From an uncultured Lachnospiraceae bacterium (GTDB taxonomy: Bacteria; Bacillota; Clostridia; Lachnospirales; Lachnospiraceae): a DNA stretch of 64,000 bases. The notes beneath the pieces are model-generated. The model saw only the letters and a program-made list of their open reading frames with translations. It had not been told where the DNA came from and did not search any database. Shown piece after piece: positions 7,288-15,254 of this stretch. Both the position numbers and the translations under genes were made by a program. Location of the stretch: positions 317-64,316 of the forward strand of contig CAJTUA010000019.1 in NCBI GenBank assembly GCA_910579615.1. The letters run 5' to 3'. Each line of letters begins with the position of its first letter. Within the stretch, counting starts at the first letter, position 1.

Positions 7288-8189
7288 GGATGCGCCCCCT
7301 CCTTTTTGTGCGGGCGAAAGTCAGTGGAAACGGTATGGGCATGGCATTTTTCCACCGCCTGCGCGAATTCCTCCACCGACAATATCCCGTCCGGCAGCGG
7401 CATACCCGCTTTTTTCAGTTCATGCGCAAGTTCCGTTACCTGCGGCACGTCCATGCGGTAGGATTTTAATTTTTCCACCTGCGAAAAAATCTCGCGCGGC
7501 GTTCCTTGCATGACAATTTTCCCGTCATCCATCACAATCACCTTGTCCGCATGGATGACCTCCTCCATGTAATGTGTGATGAGCAGTACCGTAACCTTCT
7601 CCCTGCGGTTTAATTCGCGCACCGTGCGGATAACTTCCCTGCGCCCGTTTGGGTCAAGCATCGCCGTCGGCTCGTCAAGCACAATGCACTGCGGTTTCAT
7701 TGCCATAATGCCCGCAATTGCCACGCGCTGCTTCTGCCCGCCGGAAAGCTTATTGGGGGAATGTTTGCGGTACTCGTACATTCCGACGGCCTTTAAGCTC
7801 TCCTCCACGCGCTCCCAGATTTCCTGCGTCGGTACACCGAGGTTTTCCGGTCCAAACCCGACATCTTCCTCCACCACGGTGGCAATGATTTGGTTGTCCG
7901 GGTTCTGGAAGACCATGCCCGCCGTCTGACGGATATCCCAGAGGTGTTTTTCATCCCTTGTGTCCATCCCGTCCACATACAGGGTGCCTTCGGTCGGCAT
8001 CAGGATGGCATTGATATGCTTTGCGAGGGTCGATTTGCCCGAACCATTGTGCCCGAGGATGGCTACAAAATCGCCTTTTTTGATTTCCAGGCAAACGCCG
8101 TCGAGGGCTTTTGTGATGGATTCAACATTGCCTTCCTCGTCGCGGCGGATGTATTCGAATGTGAGGTTGTCGGATTTGAGCATGGACAT
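7275..8189 (-). CDS. ecfA1: Energy-coupling factor transporter ATP-binding protein EcfA1
   Basis: The second ECF ATPase, 304 residues from the chosen ATG at 8189 (MSMLKSDN). Motifs are GHNGSGKST, VFQNPDNQI, LSGGQKQR, IVLDEPTAMLD and LITHYMEEV. A longer open frame extends upstream to 8426, but its residues are low-complexity and come from a CA-rich leader, and AAAGGAA lies just before 8189. It is first in the ecfA1-ecfA2-ecfT operon. Confidence 0.95.
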   Translation of the reverse strand: MSMLKSDNLTFEYIRRDEEGNVESITKALDGVCLEIKKGDFVAILGHNGSGKSTLAKHINAILMPTEGTLYVDGMDTRDEKHLWDIRQTAGMVFQNPDNQIIATVVEEDVGFGPENLGVPTQEIWERVEESLKAVGMYEYRKHSPNKLSGGQKQRVAIAGIMAMKPQCIVLDEPTAMLDPNGRREVIRTVRELNRREKVTVLLITHYMEEVIHADKVIVMDDGKIVMQGTPREIFSQVEKLKSYRMDVPQVTELAHELKKAGMPLPDGILSVEEFAQAVEKCHAHTVSTDFRPHKKEGAHPCLS

Positions 8190-8459
8190 GGTGGGTAGGT
8201 TCCTTTCGATGTATATGCAGTCCTGAAATATATGTGTATTTGGATATATGTGTTTTGGCATTTGTGTTTGAATGTGTGTTTTCAGGCTGCATATGTGTAT
8301 GTTTATAGTTACAGTTATACATATATCGCGGTGGTATAGGGTCGCAGTGGCCATTTCCCTGTCTGCCGGAATTTGTGTTATGCATTTTGACGCATACAGC
8401 AAAGGATAACCGTGTGTGTTTTGCATATGCTGCGCGGTTTGGAATGTCCTTGTACCACT
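8190..8459 (-). other. CA-rich untranslated leader of the ecf operon
   Basis: On the minus strand this leader of about 270 bases is rich in ACACAT, ATATAT and CAAA-type words and poor in G, most strongly at 8220-8330. The same frame as ecfA1 is open through it by chance. The composition favours an unstructured 5' untranslated region. A GTTTTGCATATGCTG word at 8419-8433 resembles the ends of the palindromic repeat family described at 12339 and elsewhere. Confidence 0.5.
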
Positions 8460-8466
8460 GTGCTAT

Positions 8467-8495
8467 ATTCTATCGAAAGTCAGGGGAAAATTCAA
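8467..8495 (-). promoter_or_regulatory. Promoter of ecfA1-ecfA2-ecfT(-truA)
   Basis: TTGAAT (8490-8495), 17 bases and TAGAAT (8467-8472) on the minus strand. It is the best match upstream of ecfA1 and implies a long leader. Confidence 0.65.
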
Positions 8496-8573
8496 GAGTT
8501 TTTTGCCCGATATTTTGTTGCGGGGAATGGGATTGCAAATTTTGCTTTCTTTTATGGCATATCAAATTTATCT

Positions 8574-8726
8574 TTACTTAATTGACACATTGTTGTAGTC
8601 TAAGTGATGTGTCGATTCGCCGTCCAACCAAAGGGAGAGCATTTCCCTTGGCAAATCGCGATAGCGGACAGGGAGCAATTCATCCCCCCGCAGGGAAGCA
8701 TGTCCAAAGGACATGGTATATTTCAT
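8574..8726 (-). other. Doubtful 50-codon open frame upstream of the ecf promoter
   Basis: A short frame starts MKYTMSFGHASLRG and ends HHLDYNNVSIK, with GGGGAGATGAA before its ATG. I do not recognise the product. It is the only frame with a plausible ribosome binding site in the gap between ecfA1 and the next gene. It could be a small gene, a remnant, or chance. Confidence 0.2.
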
Positions 8727-8843
8727 CTCCCCACATTGTCCAGCGAATAAAACAGGGAAGCACTGCGGGAGAATACCAAATGATATACGCACTTCTCCTG
8801 TTGCTTCCCTTCGCACTTTTCCTTCGCAAATTAAATTGAAACC

Positions 8844-9194
8844 CTATTCCTTACCGCCATCCTCCCCATCTTCTTTCCACACTTCCTTTGCCAGACGGAA
8901 CATCGCCCATCCCTTCGGCCATCCCACATAGAAAGCAGCATGGGTGATAATTGCCGCGGCCTCCGCCCTCGTCACGCCGTGCGCCTTCGCGTTTTCCAGA
9001 TGATGGACCATGGAAGAATCCGTAATCCCGGAAGACATCAGCGCAACCATCGTCACGATGCAGCGCGTTTTTAAGTCAATGTCCGGATTGTTCCAATTCT
9101 CCCCAAACAAAACATCATCATTGTAATGCGCAAATTCTGGCGCAAAATTGCCAAGCTGCGCCCTTCCTGCGGTCTGTACAATTTTTTCATTCAT
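8844..9194 (-). CDS. Carboxymuconolactone decarboxylase family protein
   Basis: A 116-residue all-helical protein of the CMD/AhpD-like superfamily. It shows DIDLKTRCIVTMVALMSSG, a helix with HHLENAKAHGVTRAEAAAIITHAAFYVGWPKGW, and the usual length of this family. The CxxC pair of AhpD peroxidase is absent, so the protein is closer to gamma-carboxymuconolactone decarboxylase-like members whose activity in anaerobes is mostly unknown. The ATG is supported by AAAGGAGG. It stands alone between the ecf operon and an orphan gene. Confidence 0.88.
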   Translation of the reverse strand: MNEKIVQTAGRAQLGNFAPEFAHYNDDVLFGENWNNPDIDLKTRCIVTMVALMSSGITDSSMVHHLENAKAHGVTRAEAAAIITHAAFYVGWPKGWAMFRLAKEVWKEDGEDGGKE

Positions 9195-9272
9195 CGTGGT
9201 AATCCTCCTTTATTTATTTTTTGTTGTGCATATTCGCAAACGTCAAAAATAGCAATCTCTCCTTCCCCCAAA

Positions 9273-10223
9273 TCACGAAAACCTCGCCCAGGCAATCCCC
9301 GGATACAGTTCCCCTGTTTTCGCAAAGTATATGGCACATTCTGCCGCCAAAGCCAAATCATTTAGTGCAAACCGTTTCGGAACCGGGGATTGTCCCCCAA
9401 TTTCAACCGGGGCATCTTCTTCCACACTGTCATACGCTTCATTGATGGGTTGATAGCACAACGCCTCCCCCTTCTCATCATACATCTGGAACATAGGAGC
9501 CGCCCAGCCATTTGCAATATCCATTGTAAAAAAAATCTCTTCCCCATCTTCATCCGGTGCAAGCACAAGGGAACTTATGCTTCCCTTCCGAATTCGTTTT
9601 GCCATTTCCTCCACAACTTCCTGGGTAATCGCGCCGTTTGTAAACCTCTTTCTGCCGTACTCCAAGAGTTGTACCGCAAAAGTGCCAGAAACAGGAGCAG
9701 GAATCTTTGATGCTGGTATCGTTTTATACTGCGGAAAATCAGCATCGCGGTAAGCGGGTTCTGGCATGGAGATTTCACAGGACAGGGTATCCAATCCTTC
9801 GGTGTGAATTAATTTTTTCCGAGCCGGAAGTGCCAGATATTTCAGGTGAACCATGCCAAGAAGCAGGGTACAGTCAGTGAAATTCGTATACTGCAAGTCC
9901 AGGCGGAGCAAGTGATTCAGCTTTGGCAGAAAGGAAAAATCATCAATTAGTCCGGATGGCATGCGTTTTGGAAATTCCAATACCTGGAGGTTCGTCATTT
10001 CTCCCAGCAAAGCCCAGTCCCCTTTACGGGAATTCAAAGAGTTCTGCATGTATGCGAACTTCTTCTTCGTATATTCGCTGTGCGGAACAGGAAAATCCTT
10101 TGCCATCAGCCGTTTGACACGTTTCAGGTCACTTGGAACCAGAAGGTGTTTTGGTGCTATTGATAAATCAATCCAACATAGCAAATAAGGACTGGTGTGC
10201 TGTGTTAATTCGTCCAATGTCAT
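9273..10223 (-). CDS. Uncharacterised protein with a leucine-rich-repeat-like N-terminal half
   Basis: A 316-residue soluble protein that I do not recognise. Residues of roughly 75-145 read like three or four irregular leucine-rich repeats (LLGEMTNLQVLEFPKR, LNHLLRLDLQYTNF, LLGMVHLKYLALPARK). The C-terminal half is acidic and includes KGSISSLVLAPDEDGEEIFFTMDIANGWAAPMFQMYDEKG, which looks like a small beta domain. There is no signal peptide or membrane segment. The ATG at 10223 follows GAGGTG; the GTG three codons earlier is part of that site. A promoter at 10433-10461 implies a leader of about 200 bases. Confidence 0.75.
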   Translation of the reverse strand: MTLDELTQHTSPYLLCWIDLSIAPKHLLVPSDLKRVKRLMAKDFPVPHSEYTKKKFAYMQNSLNSRKGDWALLGEMTNLQVLEFPKRMPSGLIDDFSFLPKLNHLLRLDLQYTNFTDCTLLLGMVHLKYLALPARKKLIHTEGLDTLSCEISMPEPAYRDADFPQYKTIPASKIPAPVSGTFAVQLLEYGRKRFTNGAITQEVVEEMAKRIRKGSISSLVLAPDEDGEEIFFTMDIANGWAAPMFQMYDEKGEALCYQPINEAYDSVEEDAPVEIGGQSPVPKRFALNDLALAAECAIYFAKTGELYPGIAWARFS

Positions 10224-10432
10224 GGTAATCACCTCGGTATAAAAATATGCGTTGTTTTGATGGCGGCTTTAAGTGGTGCTTTTTTACACTGTAAGAAAAC
10301 GATATCGATTCCAATCGCGCTTCATTTTCTGCGAAAATTTTGCAATTCTTTTACTTCTTTTTTGATTGCTCTTATCTTATCGCGAAAATGCTTCCCTGAA
10401 AATCACAATTTTCCATCCTTTGCCACACGAAC

Positions 10433-10461
10433 AGTATATCATGCCATTTGATATAATTCAA
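10433..10461 (-). promoter_or_regulatory. Promoter of the leucine-rich orphan gene
   Basis: TTGAAT (10456-10461), 17 bases, TATACT (10433-10438) on the minus strand. No gene lies in the interval between 10224 and 10432; it is AT-rich leader. Confidence 0.55.
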
Positions 10462-10636
10462 TATCCTGAGTTTTTGTATTTTTTCCGTATTTTCCTCGGG
10501 CTTATATATAATTTAACCAGTTATGCCATTTCGCTTCACACTCGCCATCCCCACAAAAAAGGCGCAAAACCATCCCTGCCATATGCAGGCAATAATCGGG
10601 AATCATTTTAATAATGAATATTCCATAACATTTCAA

Positions 10637-10665
10637 TGGAAACAAACGCAGGATTATGGTATAAT
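10637..10665 (+). promoter_or_regulatory. Promoter of the Rpn-family gene
   Basis: TGGAAA (10637-10642), 17 bases and TATAAT (10660-10665) preceded by TGG, an extended -10. It lies about 70 bases before the start codon. Confidence 0.65.
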
Positions 10666-10733
10666 GGACGAAAGATAACCACCAACGAACAGGAACGATT
10701 GCCAAAACAAAAAACAAGATGGGGAGGTGCTTT

Positions 10734-11648
10734 ATGTCAACCTTTTTGATGAGACCGAAGATTGATTTCGCCTTCAAAGAAATCATGATGAACGAAGATG
10801 CCCGCGTGGGCTTTTTGTCCGCAGTCCTAAAACTGAATCCTGCCGACATTAAAGAAACACAGCTTCTGAACTCCTATTTGCGCAAAGTACACGAAAAAGA
10901 TAAATTGGGTATTTTAGACGTGAGGGTACGGATGAACAACAACACAGAGATTGACATTGAAATCAATCTGTCCGAGCTTGCCGTCTGGGCGGACCGTTCC
11001 CTGTTCTATCTGTCAAAAATGTATACGGAGCAAATCAATGCCGGACAAGACTATACTGTGTTTAAGAAATGTGTAAGTATCAGCATCCTGGATTTTGTTC
11101 TTTTCAAGGATGCTCCAAATTTCTACTCATGCTTCCATTTGCGCGAGGATACGAGGGGAACAATCTACACGGACAAAATGGAGTTCCATGTGATTGAACT
11201 GCCAAAGCTCCCGGAAGGGTTAATGGACGACAACCGCGATATCCTCCTGTGGGCAAAATTCATCAATGCAGAAGGGAAGGAGGAGTTTGATATGTTAGCA
11301 ACAGAAAATCCCTATATTAAGAGTGCGTACAAAACCTTGCAGGTTATCAGCCAGGACGACGAGAAACGGATGGAGTATGAAGCCAGGGAAAAAGCAGTGA
11401 GGGATTACAATCAAGGTATGCTTGAAGCAACGGCGCGGGGCTGGGAAGCCGGGGAAAAGGCTGGCAGGGAAGAGGGCATTAAGGAAGGCATCAAGGCTGG
11501 CCGGGAAGAGGGCATCAAGGAAAGTATGAGGGCAATTGCGCGGAACATGCTCGCAATGGGACTTCCGGTTGATATTGTCTCGAAAGCTACCGGACTTTCC
11601 GTGGAGGAACTGGAAAATCTTCCACCTGAAACCATTCCACAGGAATAA
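10734..11648 (+). CDS. Rpn family recombination-promoting nuclease / putative transposase
   Basis: A 304-residue protein of the PD-(D/E)XK Rpn family (transposase_31-like). The N-terminal FLMRPKIDFAFKEIM, the LGILDVRVRMNNNTEIDIEINL strand pair carrying the acidic nuclease residues, and RSLFYLSKMYTEQINAG match the family. The tail holds a short tandem repeat, AGREEGIKEG / AGREEGIKES, common in these proteins. Family members in E. coli are DNA endonucleases that stimulate recombination. It is the only plus-strand gene in this part of the ribosomal region. The ATG at 10734 follows GGGGAGGTG. Confidence 0.92.
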   Translation: MSTFLMRPKIDFAFKEIMMNEDARVGFLSAVLKLNPADIKETQLLNSYLRKVHEKDKLGILDVRVRMNNNTEIDIEINLSELAVWADRSLFYLSKMYTEQINAGQDYTVFKKCVSISILDFVLFKDAPNFYSCFHLREDTRGTIYTDKMEFHVIELPKLPEGLMDDNRDILLWAKFINAEGKEEFDMLATENPYIKSAYKTLQVISQDDEKRMEYEAREKAVRDYNQGMLEATARGWEAGEKAGREEGIKEGIKAGREEGIKESMRAIARNMLAMGLPVDIVSKATGLSVEELENLPPETIPQE

Positions 11649-11730
11649 TACACGTTCCCTGTGAATTTTCCGCAATATATTCCAAGCAAAGACGAATTTC
11701 CAAAAACAGGCCAATGAAATTTTGCCGCAA

Positions 11731-11768
11731 AAAAATCCCCGCCTGGTTTGTCCCGGGCGGGGATTTTT
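11731..11768. terminator. Bidirectional terminator between the Rpn gene and rplQ
   Basis: AAAAATCCCCGCC (11731-11743) and its complement (11756-11768) form a 13-bp stem ending in T-runs on both strands. It can stop both the plus-strand gene and the rpmJ-rplQ operon. Confidence 0.9.
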
Positions 11769-11782
11769 ATCCTATCATCTTT

Positions 11783-12319
11783 TTACACCAACTCAATCAG
11801 CACGGTCATCGCCGCATCGCCCTTGCGCGGTCCAATCTTCACGATTCTGGTGTAACCACCGTTGCGGTCTGCGTACTTCGGCGCAATCTCGTCAAAGAGT
11901 TTATCCGCAAGGTCAACCTTCTTCGTGTTCTTTTTCTTTCCTGCATTCTCAGCCGGAACCTCGGTGATGTCGTAAAGGTATGCATACATCTGCCTTCTCG
12001 CGTGAAGTCTTGAAGGCTTATCCTTTTTGATGGACTTCTCAACGGTATCAAACACGTCGCGCTTCTTGCCGTCCACTACTTCCTTCACTCTCTTGCCATT
12101 CTGGTCTTTGCGCGCTACCTTTGCGCTTACGGTAACGGTCTCAAAATTATCCTTTTCCTTCACCGCCATCGCAATAAAGCCCTCCGCAATGCCGCGGATT
12201 TCTTTGGCTTTTGCCTCGGTTGTTACGATTTTCCCGTGGTAAAGCAGATTCGTAACCTGATTCCGAAGCAATGCTTTTCTCTGGCTGGAAGTTCTTCCCA
12301 GTTTTCTATAGCCTGCCAT
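11783..12319 (-). CDS. rplQ: 50S ribosomal protein L17
   Basis: Large-subunit protein near the exit tunnel. The N-terminus MAGYRKLGRTSSQRKALLRN and the LLYHGKIVTTEAKAKEIR block are diagnostic, as is the C-terminal GGYTRIVKIGPRKGDAAMTVLIEL. At 178 residues it is 50-60 longer than the common form. The extra lies in the middle (about residues 65-135) and is charged, including KDQNGKRVKEVVDGKKRD and a KKKNTKK stretch. Extended L17 is usual in Lachnospiraceae. It is last in its operon. Confidence 0.97.
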   Translation of the reverse strand: MAGYRKLGRTSSQRKALLRNQVTNLLYHGKIVTTEAKAKEIRGIAEGFIAMAVKEKDNFETVTVSAKVARKDQNGKRVKEVVDGKKRDVFDTVEKSIKKDKPSRLHARRQMYAYLYDITEVPAENAGKKKNTKKVDLADKLFDEIAPKYADRNGGYTRIVKIGPRKGDAAMTVLIELV

Positions 12320-12338
12320 GTCATTTCCTCCTTATTCT

Positions 12339-12374
12339 AAGTCCCGCATATGCTGTTTCAAGTCCCGCATACGC
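12339..12374. repeat. Short (core-less) member of a palindromic intercistronic repeat family
   Basis: Between rpoA and rplQ, AAGTCCCGCATA occurs exactly twice (12339-12350 and 12360-12371), separated by TGCTGTTTC. The longer relatives at 15806, 17387 and 43936 have the same left end (AAGTYYYGCATA) and right end (TATGCTGTTTY), but with a palindromic core between GCATA and TATGC. Here the two ends merge as GCATATGC with no core. Confidence 0.6.
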
Positions 12375-12389
12375 CTTCCCAAGCACATA

Positions 12390-13352
12390 CTATTCATTAT
12401 CGCCCAGGTTCAACGACAACCCGAGCTCTTTTAATTTCGCAAGTACCTCCTCGAGGGATTTCCGTCCAAGGTTACGCACCTTCATCATGTCCTCCGAGGT
12501 ACGGTTACATAACTCTTCCACCGTATTGATGCCCGCCCGCTTCAAGCAGTTGAATGAGCGAACCGAGAGTTCAAGCTCATCGATGTTCATCTCAAGAACC
12601 CTCTCCTTCTGGTTGTCTTCCTTCTGAACCATGACCTCAGCGGTTCTTGCGTTCTCCGAAAGGTCGATGAAGGAATTCAGATGCTCGCTCAGCACCTTTG
12701 CTGCAAGGCTGACAGCCTCATCCGGTCCTAACGTGCCATTCGTCCATACATCAAGCGTCAGTTTATCAAAATCGGTAATCTGCCCGACACGGGTATTCTC
12801 TACCGTCAGATTCACACGCTTTACAGGGGTGTAAATGGAATCAACAGCGATTGTGCCAATCGGCTGGTCATCGCTCTTGTTCTTATCCGAGCTGCTGTAG
12901 CCTCTCCCCTTCTTAATCGTCAGCTCCATATAAAGCCTGCTGTCCGCACCACCGTTTAAGGTCGCAATCACGGTATCCGGGTCAAGGATTTCAATCTCAG
13001 GGTCAGTCTGGATATCCTTCGCCCTCACAATACCCTCGCCCTCAAAATCAATGTACGCCTTTTTTGGCTCATCGGTCTCGCAGGAATTCTTGATTGCAAG
13101 GTTTTTGATGTTCATTATGATTTCCGTGACATCTTCCTTCACACCCGGAATTGGCATAAATTCATGAACGACACCATCAATCTTTACATGGCTCACCGCT
13201 GCGCCCGGCAAAGAGGAAAGCATAATTCTTCTCAGGGAGTTACCTAAAGTTGTGCCGTATCCCCTCTCAAGAGGTTCAACTACAAATCGTCCGTATCTCT
13301 TGTCTTCTGAAATCTCTGCAATCTCAATTCCCGGTTTTTCAAAATCAAACAT
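12390..13352 (-). CDS. rpoA: DNA-directed RNA polymerase subunit alpha
   Basis: 320 residues. The N-terminal domain dimerises and nucleates RNA polymerase assembly (EPLERGYGTTLGNSLRRIMLSSLPG). The C-terminal domain binds UP elements and activators (LELSVRSFNCLKRAGINTVEEL, RNLGRKSLEEVLAKLKELG). The length is normal. Start follows AAGGAGGGT. It lies between rpsD and rplQ as in most Firmicutes. Confidence 0.98.
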   Translation of the reverse strand: MFDFEKPGIEIAEISEDKRYGRFVVEPLERGYGTTLGNSLRRIMLSSLPGAAVSHVKIDGVVHEFMPIPGVKEDVTEIIMNIKNLAIKNSCETDEPKKAYIDFEGEGIVRAKDIQTDPEIEILDPDTVIATLNGGADSRLYMELTIKKGRGYSSSDKNKSDDQPIGTIAVDSIYTPVKRVNLTVENTRVGQITDFDKLTLDVWTNGTLGPDEAVSLAAKVLSEHLNSFIDLSENARTAEVMVQKEDNQKERVLEMNIDELELSVRSFNCLKRAGINTVEELCNRTSEDMMKVRNLGRKSLEEVLAKLKELGLSLNLGDNE

Positions 13353-13417
13353 CTTGGACCCTCCTTATGGGTTGTTTTGAGGGTATCCCCAAACAAACAA
13401 ATATAAACAACAATCGA

Positions 13418-14014
13418 TTATTTGGAGTACAACTCGACGATAAGCACTTCGTTTACAGGGACATCAATCTGCTCTCTGGTCGGAATTTCCTTCACTGTGC
13501 CGGTCATATTCTCATGGTCAGCCTCAAGCCATGCCGGAACTGTCCTGCCGCCAGTCACTTCAAGGATATCCTTATATCTCTGCATGGACCTTGCCTTCTC
13601 CTTGATGGAAATCACATCGCCCGGCTTTACCTGATAGGAAGGAATGTTTACACATTTGCCATTTACAAGTACATGCTTATGGTCAACAATCTGTCTTGCC
13701 TCAGTCCTCGTCCTGCCGTAACCTAAGCGGAACATAACATTGTCAAGCCTTAACTCGAGGAGAATCATCATATTCTCACCGGTCGTGCCATACTTTAATT
13801 TCTTTGCCTTCTCAAAATTGTTGCGGAACGGCTTCTCCAATACACCGTATACGAATTTTGCTTTCTGCTTCTCGCGCAGCTGCATACCGTACTCGCTTAC
13901 CTTCTTGCCCGCCCGCGCAAAATTCCTCTTTGACTTCTTATCAATACCGAGATAGCTTGGCTCAAGGCCTAATGCTCTACATCTCTTTAATACAGGACCC
14001 ATATCTCTTGCCAT
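13418..14014 (-). CDS. rpsD: 30S ribosomal protein S4
   Basis: Primary 16S rRNA-binding assembly protein, 198 residues. It contains the S4 domain (LELRLDNVMFRLGYGRTRTEARQIVDHKHVLVNGK) and ends VNEVLIVELYSK. The zinc-binding cysteines of some S4 proteins are absent; the N-terminus starts MARDMGPVLKRCRALG. S4 is the classic autoregulator of this operon in other bacteria, which makes it the first candidate ligand for the structured leader before rpsM. Confidence 0.98.
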   Translation of the reverse strand: MARDMGPVLKRCRALGLEPSYLGIDKKSKRNFARAGKKVSEYGMQLREKQKAKFVYGVLEKPFRNNFEKAKKLKYGTTGENMMILLELRLDNVMFRLGYGRTRTEARQIVDHKHVLVNGKCVNIPSYQVKPGDVISIKEKARSMQRYKDILEVTGGRTVPAWLEADHENMTGTVKEIPTREQIDVPVNEVLIVELYSK

Positions 14015-14032
14015 AGTTTTATTTACCTCCTA

Positions 14033-14437
14033 TTAGACTCTTCTGCGCTTCGGCGGTCTGCATCCGTTGTGCGGAACCGGAGTGACATCCTTAATGCTGG
14101 TTACCTCAATGCCGCATGCCTGAAGTGCGCGGATTGCTGCTTCCCTTCCGGAACCCGGGCCCTTTACCATAACCTCTACGGACTTTAAACCATGAGGCAG
14201 GGCTGCCTTTGCTGCGGTCTCCGCTGCCATCTGTGCCGCATACGGAGTGGACTTTCTGGAACCGCGGAAGCCTAATCCGCCCGCGCTTGCCCAGGAAAGA
14301 GCATTTCCTTCCGAATCTGTAAGAGTAACGATTGTATTGTTAAAAGATGACTGGATATGTGCCTGTCCACGGTCAACATTCTTTCTGACACGCTTTTTCG
14401 CAGTCTTCTTCGCTGCTGCGACTGTCTTCTTAGCCAT
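14033..14437 (-). CDS. rpsK: 30S ribosomal protein S11
   Basis: Platform protein of the small subunit, 134 residues. It shows GQAHIQSSFNNTIVTLTDSEGNALSWASAGGLGFRGSRKSTPYAAQ-type core blocks and the basic C-terminus CRPPKRRRV. The lysine- and alanine-rich N-terminus (KKTVAAAKKTAKKRVRK) is normal for clostridia. It sits between rpsM and rpsD. Confidence 0.98.
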   Translation of the reverse strand: MAKKTVAAAKKTAKKRVRKNVDRGQAHIQSSFNNTIVTLTDSEGNALSWASAGGLGFRGSRKSTPYAAQMAAETAAKAALPHGLKSVEVMVKGPGSGREAAIRALQACGIEVTSIKDVTPVPHNGCRPPKRRRV

Positions 14438-14470
14438 ATTTGAAACCTCCTGATATTTCGTTCCACTTGA

Positions 14471-14839
14471 TTATTTCTTCTTGTTTGCCACGGTGCGCTT
14501 CGGACCCTTTCTGGTTCTCGCGTTTGTCTTTGTCTTCTGGCCACGAACCGGAAGACCCTTCCTGTGGCGGATACCCCTGTAGCACCCAATCTCCTGCAGT
14601 CTCTTAATATTCATGGCGATTTCACGTCTCAAATCACCCTCTACTAACATCGTCTCATCGATGACATCACGGATTCTTGCCACCTCTTCGTCCGTAAGGT
14701 CACGAACGCGGGTATCCGGATTTACATTTGCCTTTGCAAGAATACGGTTCGAGCTTACCCTGCCAATACCATATACATAAGTAAGTCCGATTTCCACACG
14801 CTTCTCCCTCGGTAAGTCTACACCACTAATACGAGCCAT
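14471..14839 (-). CDS. rpsM: 30S ribosomal protein S13
   Basis: Head protein contacting the P-site tRNA and L5, 122 residues from the ATG at 14839. It has MARISGVDLPREKRVEIGLTY, the GIGRVSSNRIL helix-hairpin and the C-terminal RGQKTKTNARTRKGP. A longer open frame upstream (to 14902) is rejected because MARISG is the conserved start and GGAGGTG precedes it. A branched RNA element ends 53 bases upstream. Confidence 0.97.
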   Translation of the reverse strand: MARISGVDLPREKRVEIGLTYVYGIGRVSSNRILAKANVNPDTRVRDLTDEEVARIRDVIDETMLVEGDLRREIAMNIKRLQEIGCYRGIRHRKGLPVRGQKTKTNARTRKGPKRTVANKKK

Positions 14840-14892
14840 GTGTATTGCACCTCCATTAAAATTGATTGGTAAATAAAAAATGATACTTTGTT

Positions 14893-14963
14893 TGTGATGC
14901 ACAATCCTGCCTGGTGTGTCCTAGCACACAGCGTCCGGGCGGACGCAGCAGGAAGCCATCACA
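14893..14963 (-). promoter_or_regulatory. Branched RNA element upstream of rpsM, candidate ribosomal-protein leader
   Basis: On the minus strand the transcript can form an outer helix UGUGAUG/CAUCACA (14957-14963 with 14893-14899), then an internal loop and a helix CCUGC/GCAGG (14948-14952 with 14906-14910). Inside this are two hairpins: GCGUCC-GCCC-GGACGC (14931-14946) and GUGUG-CUAGGA-CACAC (14914-14929). Every helix is perfect Watson-Crick. It lies 53 bases before rpsM, the first gene of the S13-S11-S4-alpha-L17 group. Position and fold suggest an autoregulatory leader, with S4 as the likeliest ligand by analogy. I cannot test covariation or whether it belongs to a described family. Confidence 0.55.
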
Positions 14964-14969
14964 TCAGCC

Positions 14970-15211
14970 GCTTTAAATTGTGACAGCCCGACCCTGTCGG
15001 AACTGAAAGCCGGAATGTAGAAGCAATCTGGCAAAAAGCCATCTGCCCCAAAGCCAACAGGCTTTTTTCCGCCTAAAGGCTGCCTACAGCACTTCATGCA
15101 ATGCTGCAGCGCCCCACAATATCACAATTTTGTCCGATATACACGCTTTTCCGGATGGCGTTTCCGGAAGCCGGGCTTGCTAAAGGCCCGTAACGTATGG
15201 TACGGCGGACG
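14970..15211 (-). other. Long, hairpin-rich spacer between rpmJ and rpsM
   Basis: The rpmJ-rpsM gap is 448 bases, far longer than usual. Besides the branched element it holds GACAG/CTGTC around a GGTCGGG loop (near 14980-15000), a GCC-AGGC/GCCU-GGC hairpin (about 15052-15080), GCTGCAGC...GCTGTAGGCAGC (about 15078-15112) and two TCCGGAA words near 15150-15170. I see no open frame with a ribosome binding site here. Confidence 0.45.
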
Positions 15212-15254
15212 ATTGTAACACAGAAAGCAAGAACTGTTTCTATATATAGAAACA
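15212..15254 (-). promoter_or_regulatory. Possible weak promoter with a palindrome over its -35 region
   Basis: TACAAT (15212-15217) preceded by TGT resembles an extended -10. Seventeen bases upstream is GAAACA, a poor -35. That hexamer is part of a perfect 20-base palindrome (15235-15254: TGTTTCTATA and its complement). Either a regulated internal promoter for rpsM or a coincidence. Confidence 0.25.

Noticed and set aside
8190..8426. N-terminal extension of EcfA1 of about 79 residues
   Set aside because: The residues come from the CA-rich leader (HIQTQ, HIYPNTHIF) and have no counterpart in EcfA; the AAAGGAA site and conserved start place the gene at 8189.
8190..8460. Vitamin riboswitch before the ecf operon
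   Set aside because: The leader is G-poor and lacks paired elements expected of TPP, FMN, cobalamin or preQ1 riboswitches.
11460..11525. Repeat in the Rpn-family gene as a possible CRISPR or minisatellite
   Set aside because: It is an in-frame coding repeat (AGREEGIKEG) common in this family and only two to three units long.
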